The position numbers and the translations under genes are program-made. A stretch of 41,678 nucleotides of DNA, taken from the NCBI GenBank assembly GCA_002070185.1, contig MWCT01000018.1, positions 1 to 41,678 of the forward strand. The letters are read 5' to 3'. Positions within the stretch are counted from its first letter, which is position 1, and every line of letters begins with the position of its first letter. Shown here piece by piece: positions 8,899 to 16,989 of the stretch. Under the pieces are notes generated by a model. The model did no database searches. It worked only from the letters and a program-made list of their open reading frames with translations, and had not been told where the DNA came from. Source of the stretch: a candidate division BRC1 bacterium ADurb.Bin183. Lineage in GTDB: Bacteria > Sumerlaeota > Sumerlaeia > MWCT01.

Positions 8899-9801
8899 TC
8901 ATTTGGCTGTTCTCATATCAATTATTTTCCCCGGCGGCGTTTCAGGAATGATAGGATATTTTTTTAGAGCCTCATCGCCTATAATAATTTCTTTAACTTT
9001 TATCTCCGATTCATAAAGAACTTCATCGTCGATCCCAAGTTTTTTCATGGCGGCTTTCTTGGGATATGCATAACCTTCGGGGGTTGCCCCTACTTCCGTA
9101 ATCGTGAATATAAGCGATATGGGATTATTGACGTATTGAATCTTTGATGGGATGGGATCTTTGTTCCATTCAATCATGTAATTTAGCCCTTCGCTAGTAT
9201 TAAATTCAAGACAATCAAAAGGTTGATTCAGCCGCCCCTCTTTATGCAAAATAGGGTATATCGCATCAAAAAGAGGTTTTCTTCCAAATCGCTCACCCGG
9301 CGAGCCAATAGAGAGCCCCCACCGAGGGAATTTCGCAATATCAAATGCTAATTTATAATCTTTGTCCCACACCTGATAACCTTTACCAAACTGACCCTTA
9401 TTATCTATTGAACAGTCAATAACCCTGTCTTTTAAATATGAGAAGGATGCCGTTTGTGTTGATATATAATCGAAATATTTAATGTTATCATAGGATTCTG
9501 AAACGGAAGTGAATTGAAATCTCTCGTTTCCTTGACCGTCAGAAACAAATAAGCATTCTCCTGTTAGATATCCGAAACCATTTTGAGGATCAAGTTGATT
9601 TGGATTATATCCGTTGAGAATATCCTGACGCAACATTTTGCCTATCAAATTATTTTCTTTGATCTCATATATCACAGCAAAAGGGACGTCTCTAATATAA
9701 ACTGTTGATTTGTATAACGTGTCCCAGTCAGTTGATGCCATGCCCAAAGACAGGCAAAAAGAAAAAACAATAACAACCATTAATTTGTATTGAGTTCTCA
9801 T
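8899..9801 (-). CDS. Secreted protein of unknown function
   Basis: Not recognised. A 300-residue protein with an N-terminal signal sequence (MRTQYKLMVVIVFSFCLSLG followed by MAS). The mature part has no transmembrane segment and is rich in aromatic and charged residues, which suggests a periplasmic or outer-membrane-associated beta-rich domain. An upstream TTG at 9822 is also in frame, but ATG 9801 has the ribosome site AAGGGAG nine bases before it and begins the signal peptide directly. Base composition is visibly more A+T-rich than neighbouring genes. It follows a 38-codon secreted-peptide frame by 26 bases on the same strand and converges on amrS. Confidence 0.7.
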   Translation of the reverse strand: MRTQYKLMVVIVFSFCLSLGMASTDWDTLYKSTVYIRDVPFAVIYEIKENNLIGKMLRQDILNGYNPNQLDPQNGFGYLTGECLFVSDGQGNERFQFTSVSESYDNIKYFDYISTQTASFSYLKDRVIDCSIDNKGQFGKGYQVWDKDYKLAFDIAKFPRWGLSIGSPGERFGRKPLFDAIYPILHKEGRLNQPFDCLEFNTSEGLNYMIEWNKDPIPSKIQYVNNPISLIFTITEVGATPEGYAYPKKAAMKKLGIDDEVLYESEIKVKEIIIGDEALKKYPIIPETPPGKIIDMRTAK

Positions 9802-9827
9802 TGGTAATGTCTCCCTTATCAATTAGT

Positions 9828-9944
9828 TTACATAAACGCTATTCCATCAATGCCTTCAACTGATTTGGGAACCTGCTCTTCGCCGATTGTGTTAAATTTA
9901 AAGAAGATAAAGAGAGGAACACATAATATTAATAATATTTTCAT
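9828..9944 (-). CDS. Small putative secreted peptide (38 aa)
   Basis: Begins MKILLILCVPLFIFF and is followed by a short polar tail ending GIDGIAFM. The first 16 residues are strongly hydrophobic behind a Lys, as in a signal sequence. An AAGG lies nine bases before the ATG. The frame ends 26 bases before the start of the larger secreted protein, so it could be a leader peptide, a co-expressed small protein or a remnant of a longer gene. Supported only by start, leader and position. Confidence 0.35.
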   Translation of the reverse strand: MKILLILCVPLFIFFKFNTIGEEQVPKSVEGIDGIAFM

Positions 9945-10043
9945 CGCATTAATCCTTGCGATTTAACAAAAATCTAACTATTGCATTTTATTTTTTATGT
10001 CAAGAAAAAGAAAATGAGTTTGCGCCCTTATGGCTGGATGAAG

Positions 10044-10802
10044 CTATATTTCAATCACAAGCCCGTCATAGGCAAGACGGGCGTGGGGCGGCAGCGTGCG
10101 GTTGGTCGCCCAGTGTTCCATCTGATGGGCGATATGCGTGAACCAGACCTTTTCAGGTCCGATCCTCTGAGAAATTTCAAGCGCCTCAGCAAGCGAATAA
10201 TGAGTGGAATGCGGCATATATCGCAAGGCGTTTAATACCAACACCCGAGTTCCCATCATCTTCTGAATCGTTTCTTCGGGGATGAAACTTGCGTCTGTCA
10301 CATAAGAGAAATCATTAAAGCGATAACCCAGAATCGGCAGATCCCCATGTTTGACAGGCAGGGGGGTAATCTTAATTCCCATGAATTCAAAACAGCCATC
10401 CACAGGGATTAATTCAAGCTCCGGAACGCCGCCGCCAATCTGCTTTGGATTGAAACAGTAATCAAATCTTTTGCGAACATCTTCAAGGATGTGCGAAGCG
10501 CTGAAAATCTTTATAGCCTCGCCCTGCAAAAAATTATAAACTCTCAAATCATCCAAACCCGATATGTGATCCGAATGGGTATGCGTCAGAAGCAGGGCGT
10601 CAATTCTTTCAATTTTATGCCGAAGCGCTTGTTCGCGAAAGTCGGTTGAGCAGTCTAAAAGCAGACTGGCTGTTTCCGTCTGAACAAGGGCGGATGTCCG
10701 CAGCCGTTTGTTTTTAGGGTTTTGCGAAAGGCAAACATCGCATTGGCAGCCAATCATCGGCACGCCTGTGGATGTGCCGGAGCCGAGGATTGTGACTTTC
10801 AT
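10044..10802 (-). CDS. MBL-fold metallo-hydrolase, PhnP-like phosphodiesterase family
   Basis: A cytoplasmic metallo-beta-lactamase-fold hydrolase of about 252 residues. It opens with KVTILGSGTSTGVPMIGC and the CDVC pair that mark the PhnP/Vpr01-like group, which act on cyclic phosphodiesters or nucleotide-like substrates. The zinc site HxHxDH is present as LLTHTHSDHISGLDDLR; later ligands are in PVKHGDLPILGYRF, YVTDASFI and WFTHIAHQM. The Met at 10802 is chosen because family members start at this point. Two upstream in-frame Mets (10826, 10850) and a TTG (10853) exist, and none has a convincing ribosome site. It lies 117 bases downstream of pilT on the same strand. No phn genes are nearby, so a phosphonate role is not implied. 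Confidence 0.85.
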   Translation of the reverse strand: MKVTILGSGTSTGVPMIGCQCDVCLSQNPKNKRLRTSALVQTETASLLLDCSTDFREQALRHKIERIDALLLTHTHSDHISGLDDLRVYNFLQGEAIKIFSASHILEDVRKRFDYCFNPKQIGGGVPELELIPVDGCFEFMGIKITPLPVKHGDLPILGYRFNDFSYVTDASFIPEETIQKMMGTRVLVLNALRYMPHSTHYSLAEALEISQRIGPEKVWFTHIAHQMEHWATNRTLPPHARLAYDGLVIEI

Positions 10803-10919
10803 GGACGATTTAGAAAATTGGGTCATTGTGTTATTGAGTCTTTGGAGCATCAAGGCGCTGGACGTTAAATTTTGAAGTTATTCTTAATATCCAACCGCCT
10901 GACCGCCCCATCGCCTTTA

Positions 10920-11969
10920 TTATATTGTATCAAACGATTCAGGATACCGGCATCTTGTGATGGCGTCGTCATAAGATATCAAACCTTGCTGATAAAGATT
11001 CTTCAAAGCCTTATCCATTGTAACCATGCCCTGATCATAGCCGGTTTGGATGAGCGTCATCAGCTGCTCTGTTTTGGCGGAGCGAATGAGTTTGCGGACG
11101 GCGATATTGGCAACCAAAACCTCTGCCGCTGCCACGCGCCCGCGTCCGCCGGGAACAGGAATCAGCTGCTGCGCCACAATACCCTCAAGCGTGTTCGCCA
11201 GCTGAATGCGCACCTGTTGCTGTTGATGAGGCGGAAAAACGTCAATGATGCGGTCAATAGTTTGGATGGCGTCCGGCGTATGAAGAGTCGAAAACATGAG
11301 ATGCCCCGTTTCAGCGGCGGTTAACGCCGTTGAAATCGTTTCAAGGTCGCGCATTTCACCGATGCAGATGACATCCGGATCCTGCCGCAAAATATGCCGG
11401 AGCGCCGTGCTAAAACTTTTCGTATCGCTGGTTACCTCGCGTTGTTTAATAATGCTTTTGCGGTTGCGATGAACATATTCGATAGGGTCTTCAACCGTCA
11501 CAATCATGCAGCGCCGCTCGCAGTTGATTTGATTGATGAGCGCGGCAAGCGTGGTCGTTTTACCGCTTCCCGTCGGTCCCGTGATAAGCACAAGTCCGCT
11601 GACCTTGCGGGCAAATTCTCCAATCACAGACGGAAGCCCCAGCTGTTTGATGGTGCGGATTTCTTCGTTGACGATTCGGAATGCGCCTTCAACTGAACCG
11701 CGCTGCATGTGGATGTTCACGCGAAAGCGCCCCACATCGCGAACCTCAACAGATAAATCCAATTCCCAATCCTGTTCAAACTTTGCTTTTTGGGTGTCGT
11801 TGAGAATCGAATAAATCAGATGCTTTGTCTCCTCGCGGCGAAGCGGCGGATATTCGAGCGGCTCCAAAAACCCATCCACTCTGAGAATGGGGGGAACGTT
11901 CATCGTTATGTGCAAATCGGAAGCGCCTTTTTGAATTGCTTCCACTAAAAGCTGATGCATTGTAACCAT
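10920..11969 (-). CDS. pilT: Type IV pilus twitching motility ATPase PilT
   Basis: Hexameric cytoplasmic ATPase that retracts type IV pili; 349 residues, typical length. Motifs: GASDLHI near the N terminus, Walker A GPTGSGKTTT, Asp box TVEDPIEYVH, Walker B with VICIGEMRD, His box AETGHLMFSTLHTPDA, and the C-terminal retraction helix AVRKLIRSAKTEQL (AIRNLIRE in most PilTs). ATG 11969 is preferred because GGCGAG lies nine bases upstream; a TTG at 11978 is also in frame. No pilB, pilC or secretin gene is in the window. Two pseudopilin genes lie 1.6-3 kb away on the other strand, so retraction of those pilins is plausible but not shown. Confidence 0.94.
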   Translation of the reverse strand: MVTMHQLLVEAIQKGASDLHITMNVPPILRVDGFLEPLEYPPLRREETKHLIYSILNDTQKAKFEQDWELDLSVEVRDVGRFRVNIHMQRGSVEGAFRIVNEEIRTIKQLGLPSVIGEFARKVSGLVLITGPTGSGKTTTLAALINQINCERRCMIVTVEDPIEYVHRNRKSIIKQREVTSDTKSFSTALRHILRQDPDVICIGEMRDLETISTALTAAETGHLMFSTLHTPDAIQTIDRIIDVFPPHQQQQVRIQLANTLEGIVAQQLIPVPGGRGRVAAAEVLVANIAVRKLIRSAKTEQLMTLIQTGYDQGMVTMDKALKNLYQQGLISYDDAITRCRYPESFDTI

Positions 11970-12081
11970 AGTTTGCAACTCGCCAATAAATTAAACTTTT
12001 CCCGCCGCTTTAATCATGGCGTTCTTTTGAATTAGTTGCTTATGGGCTGGGAATTGCCGAGTCAATTGAAATCACTAAAAT

Positions 12082-12113
12082 AAAAAAAATGGGACAGCCC
12101 TTGAGACTGTCCC
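12082..12113 (-). terminator. Rho-independent terminator after hsp20
   Basis: On the minus strand GGGACAG and CTGTCCC form a perfect 7-bp stem around a 9-base loop, followed by a run of eight T residues. It begins about 27 bases past the hsp20 stop. Confidence 0.85.
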
Positions 12114-12139
12114 GCAAAAACCCTTCGTTTTAATGAAGG

Positions 12140-12595
12140 TTATTCAATGTTGATCTTAATCTGCTTGGGTTTGGATTCCTCGGCAAGGGGGAGAGTTACT
12201 TCGAGGACGCCATTGTTGAAAAGCGCCTTGACTTTTGAACGGTCAATGTTGGCTGGCAGTTCAAAAGAACGCTCAAATGAGCCAAAGAGACGCTCCACAT
12301 GATAGTAATCCTCGTCCTTAATTTCGCTCTCATATTTCTTGGAGCCTTTGAGAGTAACAATGTTGTCAACAATTGTGATGTCAATGTCGTCTTTGCCTAA
12401 ACCCGGCAGCTCAGATTTGAGAATGAAATTTTCGCCCTGACGATAAATATCAACAGAGGGATTCCAGGTTGTTTCACCAGATGCGCCCCTTTTTCCTAAG
12501 GCAAACCCAAGAACCCGATTCAGGTTATTCTGCAAGTCGAGCATGTCAGTAAAGGGATTCCACTCCCTTCCCGGTTTCCATCTTACGATTGCCAT
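12140..12595 (-). CDS. Small heat shock protein, Hsp20/alpha-crystallin family
   Basis: A 151-residue ATP-independent holdase chaperone. The alpha-crystallin domain spans about residues 45-145, with WNPSVDIYRQGENFILKSEL, the GVL motif (NNGVLEVTLPLAEE) and a C-terminal KQIKINIE, in place of the usual I-x-I/V tail. The N terminus (IVRWKPGREWNPFTDMLDLQ) is typical of bacterial class A members. ATG 12595 is chosen over the GTG at 12604 because AGGAGGT sits seven bases upstream of it. A sigma-54-like promoter lies about 50 bases upstream and a strong terminator follows, so the gene appears to be monocistronic. Confidence 0.93.
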   Translation of the reverse strand: MAIVRWKPGREWNPFTDMLDLQNNLNRVLGFALGKRGASGETTWNPSVDIYRQGENFILKSELPGLGKDDIDITIVDNIVTLKGSKKYESEIKDEDYYHVERLFGSFERSFELPANIDRSKVKALFNNGVLEVTLPLAEESKPKQIKINIE

Positions 12596-12642
12596 ATCCA
12601 CCACCTCCTATAGAGATACTCATAACTTTCGCCATAATATAT

Positions 12643-12658
12643 TGCATCTCTCATGCCA
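12643..12658 (-). promoter_or_regulatory. Sigma-54 (-24/-12) type promoter for hsp20
   Basis: On the minus strand the sequence TGGCATGAGAGATGCA fits TGGCAC-N5-TTGCA with two mismatches and the exact GG-N10-GC spacing. Transcription would begin near 12632, leaving a leader of about 37 bases that contains the AGGAGGT site. No enhancer-binding protein is encoded nearby. The overlapping TATATT could instead serve a sigma-70 promoter, but no matching -35 is seen. Confidence 0.45.
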
Positions 12659-12861
12659 AAAGGCGCGCATAAAAGGATGGTGCGTAACCATATATAAATT
12701 AGAGCATTACGATATGAAGAGGGGGGAAAAGACTTCTTTAAATAATAACGATGTCAAAAGACCACACCTTGGCTTTGTTGAATGCGCCGCGTCGTGTCAT
12801 AATGATACGCATCTGGACGCGCAATAATTGCCAATTATCATCTATCAATATTTGTAAAATT

Positions 12862-13431
12862 TTAAAAAGAGACCTTCGGCGTCTTCCGCTCTTCCGCCGA
12901 TTCAACCTCAAAGAAGGCTTCCTCTTTGAAATTAAACATTCCCGCAATTATATTATTCGGCACCGTTTGAATCGCCGTGTTATATTGCATGACATTATCA
13001 TTATAAAATTGGCGGGAGAATGAAATCTTATTTTCTGTGGACGCCAGCTCTTCCTGCAAAGCAAGCATATTTTGATTTGCCTTGAGATCCGGATAATTTT
13101 CCACAACGGCAAAAAGAGAACGAAGCGTTTGCGTCAGCATATTCTCCGCCTTTGCCTGCTCAGCCGCGCCGCCTTTAGTGTCAATCGCCATCTGGCGCGC
13201 CTTGACTACCGCCTCAAGCGTTTCGCGTTCATGCTTGATGTACCCTTTGGCAGTCTCAACAAGATTGGGGATTAAATCATAACGCCGTTTGAGTTGGACA
13301 TCAATCTGCGACCAGGCATTCTTAACCCTTTGGCGAAAGGACACCAATTTATTATAAATCAGCGCAAAAAATAAAACAAAGAAACCGACAACAGCTAAAA
13401 TACCAATAAGAAAAATAACCGCTAACTGCAT
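12862..13431 (-). CDS. lemA: LemA family protein
   Basis: A 189-residue membrane-anchored protein with one N-terminal helix (about residues 3-27) and a helical-bundle LemA domain. Signatures: [59 protein letters not shown], and [19 protein letters not shown] followed by [15 protein letters not shown]. Molecular function is not established in bacteria; LemA is often paired with a TPM-domain protein (YgcG), which is absent here. AAAGGAGAGG precedes the ATG. The stop is 267 bases upstream of hsp20, which has its own promoter, so the two are probably independent. Confidence 0.92.
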   Translation of the reverse strand: MQLAVIFLIGILAVVGFFVLFFALIYNKLVSFRQRVKNAWSQIDVQLKRRYDLIPNLVETAKGYIKHERETLEAVVKARQMAIDTKGGAAEQAKAENMLTQTLRSLFAVVENYPDLKANQNMLALQEELASTENKISFSRQFYNDNVMQYNTAIQTVPNNIIAGMFNFKEEAFFEVESAEERKTPKVSF

Positions 13432-13602
13432 CGTTGTAATCCTCTCCTTTCAACTCAAAATCCGAAATATTTATATTTGGTTATATATATCTATGGCAAG
13501 TCAAAAATGATAAAAATTCTATTTGACATCGCATATTGTTTTATACGAGGTAACTCGATTTCTTTAATAGCAAGATGTTTTAAAAAAGGAGGTGAATTTT
13601 TT

Positions 13603-14232
13603 ATGAAAAAAGGCTTTACGCTGATTGAACTCTTGATTGTTGTCGCGATTATCGCCATCCTCGCCGCCATCGCCGTCCCAAACTTTTTGGAGGCGCAGGT
13701 GCGCTCAAAGGTGTCGCGCGCAAGGGCTGATATGCGTTCTTTGGCTACTGGTCTGGAGTCTTATTTTGTAGATTGGAACAGATATTCGCCTTGCGGAAGC
13801 GTCTGGATATCGCCCAATCCACTCAGCCCGTTCAACTGGTGGTATGTCAACTGGCCCATGACCACCCCGGTTCAATATGTTTCCAACGCCTCACAGATGC
13901 GCGATCCGTTCAGGGATCAAAACTTGGGAGTAACCCCAGTAAGCTGGGCGTATCGTTATGTTAACGCTTATGAGCATTGGGGAACAAGAACCGACCAAGC
14001 AATTTACAATACTTTGGTTAATAAGTATATGGGGCATAGGCTTATTTATTCTGCGGGACCGGACAAGCGCTCCTCCTCATGGGGCGGCGCAGCCGACCCC
14101 GAAATGTGGGGTTATCGCGCTGACCTTGGATATACGGCTTATCCCGTACCTTATGACCCGACTAATGGAACTATCAGCAATGGCGACATCCACCGCAACC
14201 AGAAGGATAGTGCGGGCGAAATTAAAAAATAA
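13603..14232 (+). CDS. Type II secretion/type IV pseudopilin, copy 1
   Basis: A 209-residue prepilin. The class III leader is very short (MKKG) with cleavage before FTLIELL; the Glu at +5 is present and the N-terminal helix runs through AAIAVPNFLEAQ. Then comes a GspG-like helix (RARADMRSLATGLESYFVDW) and a large C-terminal domain rich in Trp, Tyr and Pro (SPNPLSPFNWWYVNWP; SAGPDKRSSSWGG; DPEMWGYRADLGY), ending NQKDSAGEIKK. An in-frame ATG at 13477 exists, but ATG 13603 has AAAGGAGGTG directly upstream and begins the canonical leader. A terminator follows 24 bases after the stop. The adjacent gene is a close paralogue of the same length. Confidence 0.93.
   Translation: MKKGFTLIELLIVVAIIAILAAIAVPNFLEAQVRSKVSRARADMRSLATGLESYFVDWNRYSPCGSVWISPNPLSPFNWWYVNWPMTTPVQYVSNASQMRDPFRDQNLGVTPVSWAYRYVNAYEHWGTRTDQAIYNTLVNKYMGHRLIYSAGPDKRSSSWGGAADPEMWGYRADLGYTAYPVPYDPTNGTISNGDIHRNQKDSAGEIKK
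13615..13713 (+). repeat. 99-bp perfect direct repeat shared by the two pseudopilin genes
   Basis: Bases 13615-13713 are identical to 14385-14483, synonymous sites included. They cover codons 5-37: the hydrophobic helix and its junction. The flanking codons differ (GGC versus GGA before it, TCG versus ACG after it). Downstream the two genes differ at many sites, so this block looks homogenised. Confidence 0.9.
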
Positions 14233-14255
14233 AACTGAATGAAACTTTTGATGTT

Positions 14256-14289
14256 AAAGACCTGCGTTAAAACGCGGGTCTTTTTTTTT
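14256..14289 (+). terminator. Rho-independent terminator after pseudopilin 1
   Basis: GACCTGCGT pairs with ACGCGGGTC (one T-G wobble) around a 3-base loop and is followed by nine T residues. Confidence 0.9.
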
Positions 14290-14311
14290 GACGAGTTATA
14301 ACGAAATTCAA

Positions 14312-14339
14312 TTGACTTTAAAACATCGAATGTTATAAA
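14312..14339 (+). promoter_or_regulatory. Sigma-70 promoter of pseudopilin 2
   Basis: TTGACT (14312-14317) and TATAAA (14334-14339) are separated by 16 bases. The start would fall near 14346, giving a leader of about 27 bases that contains GAAGGAGGTG. With the upstream terminator, this makes pseudopilin 2 an independent unit. Confidence 0.7.
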
Positions 14340-14372
14340 CAGTTTTCATTATTTTGAAGGAGGTGAAATCAT

Positions 14373-15002
14373 ATGAAGAAGGGATTTACGCTGATTGAAC
14401 TCTTGATTGTTGTCGCGATTATCGCCATCCTCGCCGCCATCGCCGTCCCAAACTTTTTGGAGGCGCAGGTGCGCTCAAAGGTGACGCGCGCAAAGGCTGA
14501 TATGCGTTCCATCGCGGTAGGGCTTGAATCATATTTTGTTGATTGGAACAGATATTCGCCTTGCGGAAGCGTTTGGATATCGCCCAATCCTCTCAGCCCG
14601 TTCAATTATTGGTATGTGAACTGGCCCCTTACGACGCCAGTCAAATACATTTCCAACGCCTCGCAGATACGCGACCCGTTCAGGGATCATAATCAAGGGA
14701 ATACTCCTTATAGCTGGGGATTCCGTTATATTAATGCCTATGAACATTGGGGAACGAGAACCGACCAGTTATATTACAACATTTTGCTTAATAGGTACAT
14801 GGGGCATTGGCTTCTTTATTCTGCTGGACCGGACCAACGCTCATCATCATGGGGCAATACAACCGATCCCGAGATGTGGGGGTATCGCGCGGATTTGGGA
14901 TATCCAGCATATCCCGTTCCCTATGACCCGACAAACGGAACCGTTAGCAACGGCGACATTCATCGCAACCAGAAAGACTCCGCCGGCGACATCAAAAAAT
15001 AG
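14373..15002 (+). CDS. Type II secretion/type IV pseudopilin, copy 2
   Basis: A 209-residue prepilin, collinear with copy 1 without a gap; by eye about 30 residues differ. It keeps the same leader (MKKG before FTLIELL), Glu+5, the SPCGSVWISPNPLSPFNYWY block and the DPTNGTVSNGDIHRNQKDS tail. Differences cluster in the middle (residues 86-163), e.g. QNLGVTPVSWAYRY versus HNQGNTPYSWGFRY, which points to surface-exposed divergence on a fixed core. GAAGGAGGTG precedes the ATG, which has its own promoter and a terminator 26 bases after the stop. Whether the two are major and minor pilins of one filament or alternative versions cannot be told. Confidence 0.93.
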   Translation: MKKGFTLIELLIVVAIIAILAAIAVPNFLEAQVRSKVTRAKADMRSIAVGLESYFVDWNRYSPCGSVWISPNPLSPFNYWYVNWPLTTPVKYISNASQIRDPFRDHNQGNTPYSWGFRYINAYEHWGTRTDQLYYNILLNRYMGHWLLYSAGPDQRSSSWGNTTDPEMWGYRADLGYPAYPVPYDPTNGTVSNGDIHRNQKDSAGDIKK

Positions 15003-15027
15003 TTCAATAGAAGATACGGCTAATAAA

Positions 15028-15058
15028 AACCTGCGCTTTTAATGGCGCAGGTTTTTTT
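15028..15058. terminator. Bidirectional rho-independent terminator between convergent genes
   Basis: AACCTGCGC and GCGCAGGTT form a perfect 9-bp stem with an 8-base loop. A T7 tract follows on the plus strand and a TTTTT tract on the minus strand. It lies between pseudopilin 2 and the convergent amidase-like gene. Confidence 0.92.
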
Positions 15059-15076
15059 ATTTTGTTCTTCAGACAG

Positions 15077-16720
15077 TTATTCCAATTTCCATGAAAGGAG
15101 CGTAATCTTGCCCGGCTCAACGCGTGCCGAGCGAGTCCCTAATTGCGTGGTAAGCGTGTAATCCCCGGCGGGAACATCTCCAATTACGAAATTCTCTTTG
15201 AATATTTCCGAAGATGGCAAACCGCGAGCGTAGGTCAATGTGTAATAATATTCTTTACATACATCCAATTTAATAACGCCGAATATCTTCATATCGGGGT
15301 ATGGGTCTCCGGTATTTTGGAGAAATTGTCCAATAATAATCCCTGTATTTTTGCCAAGGGGCTTAATAAAAAGTTCTGGATTAACTATGCATTTATCGTT
15401 GATGTTGCCCCAGCGAACCTGAAATTCAAAATCCTTATCGCGGACCTTGGTTTTTGAAAAATGGGGACCTGTGGTTCCAATAACATCGCCCTGTTTGACT
15501 TTATCTCCCTTTTTAACCTTGATGGTTGAGAGCCTGCCATAAACCGTAAAAATCGTGGGAATCTGAGATACCAAGCCGAAATGTTTGATAATGACGCAAT
15601 TGGTGTATTCAGGAACTGCGATGGGCGGGGTGTCGGATGCTTCCACAACCTCGCCATCCGCCGATGCCTTAACTTCGCATCCCGCGTCAACCGCGAAAGA
15701 GACTCCCCTTCTGGGAGAATATGGCTTCAAAGATTCAGCATATAGCCATGTCTGGTCAACAGGTCCCCCTGTTGGATTTATTAAAGGAGGCTCAAAGTTC
15801 TCTGAAGGAAGCGCCATCGGCGCTTCGGTGGGCGCGGGGGTTGCCGGCTCGGGAGTCTTGGGTTGCGGCATTGGCGGGAGTATGAGAGGAACAGCGGGCG
15901 CGGCAGGCGCAGGCTGAATCCCGCTCGGCGGAAGGGCAGGCAGGGGAGCGGCAGCTGTTGGCTGGATATTCAAAGGAGGAAGGGCGGCAACGGGAGCAGA
16001 GCCCGGAACTGCGGCGCTTGGCGCAGGAACGAAAGGTATGGATGAGGACGCCGCCTTACGGGAATCCTCCTCGAATTTGAGAATCCCTTTCAAAATGGCA
16101 ACCGCTTCCGTGCGGTTGAAATCGAGAGTCTTTAACTTTTTGGCAGACTCTGGGTTGCTTATAAACCCGCAATTAATCATAACAGCAGGTATGGTTGAAC
16201 GAGTGAGCAATTGATACGCAAAAACATCCGCGCCGCGACCGGGTTGCCCAGTCTCTTCCGCTAAATGAACAGCGATACTCCGCGCCATGGAAACGTTCGG
16301 CTCCTTGCCGGCTGGGTGATAAAAGGCTTTGACATAATTAATTTGAGAATCTTTGTCCTCGTCATGATGGATGGATATAATCCAGTTTGCCTTAAAATCC
16401 TCTGCTTTTTTGAGACGCTCTTCAACCGAAAGCTGTTGTCCTTTTTCATACGAGAGGATGGCTTCCGCGCCTGCATTCTTCAGAAATTCAATGAGAAAAA
16501 GGGCAACGCGCATATTGGTTTCCGGTTCTGAAACTTCAGATTTGCTGATTTTGGAGACAAAAGGAACTTGCGATAATTCATTGCCTAACCCCGGGTCAAC
16601 CATGATGCGCCAGCCCCTCAGCGGTTGAATAAACATGTCGGCGCAAATACCGGCTGAACAAATCAAAACTGCCAACACTGCCCCAAAGGATAAGCATACC
16701 AGACCGATTCGCTTTTTCAT
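15077..16720 (-). CDS. Secreted amidase_3-like / LytM (M23)-like fusion, predicted catalytically dead
   Basis: A 547-residue exported protein: signal peptide (1-27), amidase_3-like domain (about 36-215), Pro/Ala-rich linker (about 222-318), M23/LytM-like domain (about 325-455) and a C-terminal beta domain resembling carboxypeptidase regulatory folds. In active amidases the first zinc ligand is the His of DPGHGG; here it is Leu45 (VDPGLGN). Glu65 and His118 are kept, but the catalytic Glu before GFISNP is Asn183. In the M23 part the usual HRGxD, YxHLS and HLHFEV residues read RRGVS, YGRLS and DKDFEF, so every ligand is replaced. The fold markers KVKKGDKVKQGDVIG remain. By analogy with EnvC and NlpD, a peptidoglycan-binding or hydrolase-activating role is likely. 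AAAGGAGGCGG lies upstream of the ATG. Confidence 0.82.
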   Translation of the reverse strand: MKKRIGLVCLSFGAVLAVLICSAGICADMFIQPLRGWRIMVDPGLGNELSQVPFVSKISKSEVSEPETNMRVALFLIEFLKNAGAEAILSYEKGQQLSVEERLKKAEDFKANWIISIHHDEDKDSQINYVKAFYHPAGKEPNVSMARSIAVHLAEETGQPGRGADVFAYQLLTRSTIPAVMINCGFISNPESAKKLKTLDFNRTEAVAILKGILKFEEDSRKAASSSIPFVPAPSAAVPGSAPVAALPPLNIQPTAAAPLPALPPSGIQPAPAAPAVPLILPPMPQPKTPEPATPAPTEAPMALPSENFEPPLINPTGGPVDQTWLYAESLKPYSPRRGVSFAVDAGCEVKASADGEVVEASDTPPIAVPEYTNCVIIKHFGLVSQIPTIFTVYGRLSTIKVKKGDKVKQGDVIGTTGPHFSKTKVRDKDFEFQVRWGNINDKCIVNPELFIKPLGKNTGIIIGQFLQNTGDPYPDMKIFGVIKLDVCKEYYYTLTYARGLPSSEIFKENFVIGDVPAGDYTLTTQLGTRSARVEPGKITLLSWKLE

Positions 16721-16882
16721 TTGTCTCCGCCTCCTTTATTTTATTCAAAAGCACAGGATTAAAAATTGACCGCATTACCCAAATTCAATATCTCATTCCT
16801 ATGAAATTCTTCAATCACAGTCAACAGCAAAACATCATTGCAACTCGCCGACGCAGACATTGCTTTTGATTTGCTTTTCGAG

Positions 16883-16911
16883 TTGACAACAAGCGCGGTC
16901 GCGAATATAAA
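16883..16911 (+). promoter_or_regulatory. Consensus sigma-70 promoter of the response-regulator gene
   Basis: A perfect TTGACA (16883-16888) is separated by exactly 17 bases from TATAAA (16906-16911). The start would be near 16918, giving a leader of about 72 bases before GTG 16990. This is the best promoter match seen in the window. Confidence 0.8.
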
Positions 16912-16989
16912 TCATCATAAATATATGTTTATAAAAGCGATAACTTTGATTATGTAAAATCATCTTTGTTTTCAGCCGGGAGACGCCTT

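Noticed and set aside
10872..11324. Plus-strand frames opposite pilT, and similar long frames opposite other genes
   Set aside because: They overlap strongly supported genes on the other strand and show no family features.
13523..13557. TTGACA upstream of pseudopilin 1 as its promoter
   Set aside because: No -10 sequence lies at 15-19 bases; the nearest TATAC is at about 13. A short CGAG-GTAA-CTCG hairpin occupies the expected region.
13477..13602. N-terminal extension of pseudopilin 1 from ATG 13477
   Set aside because: The canonical prepilin leader starts at 13603 with AAAGGAGGTG upstream, and the paralogue has no matching extension.
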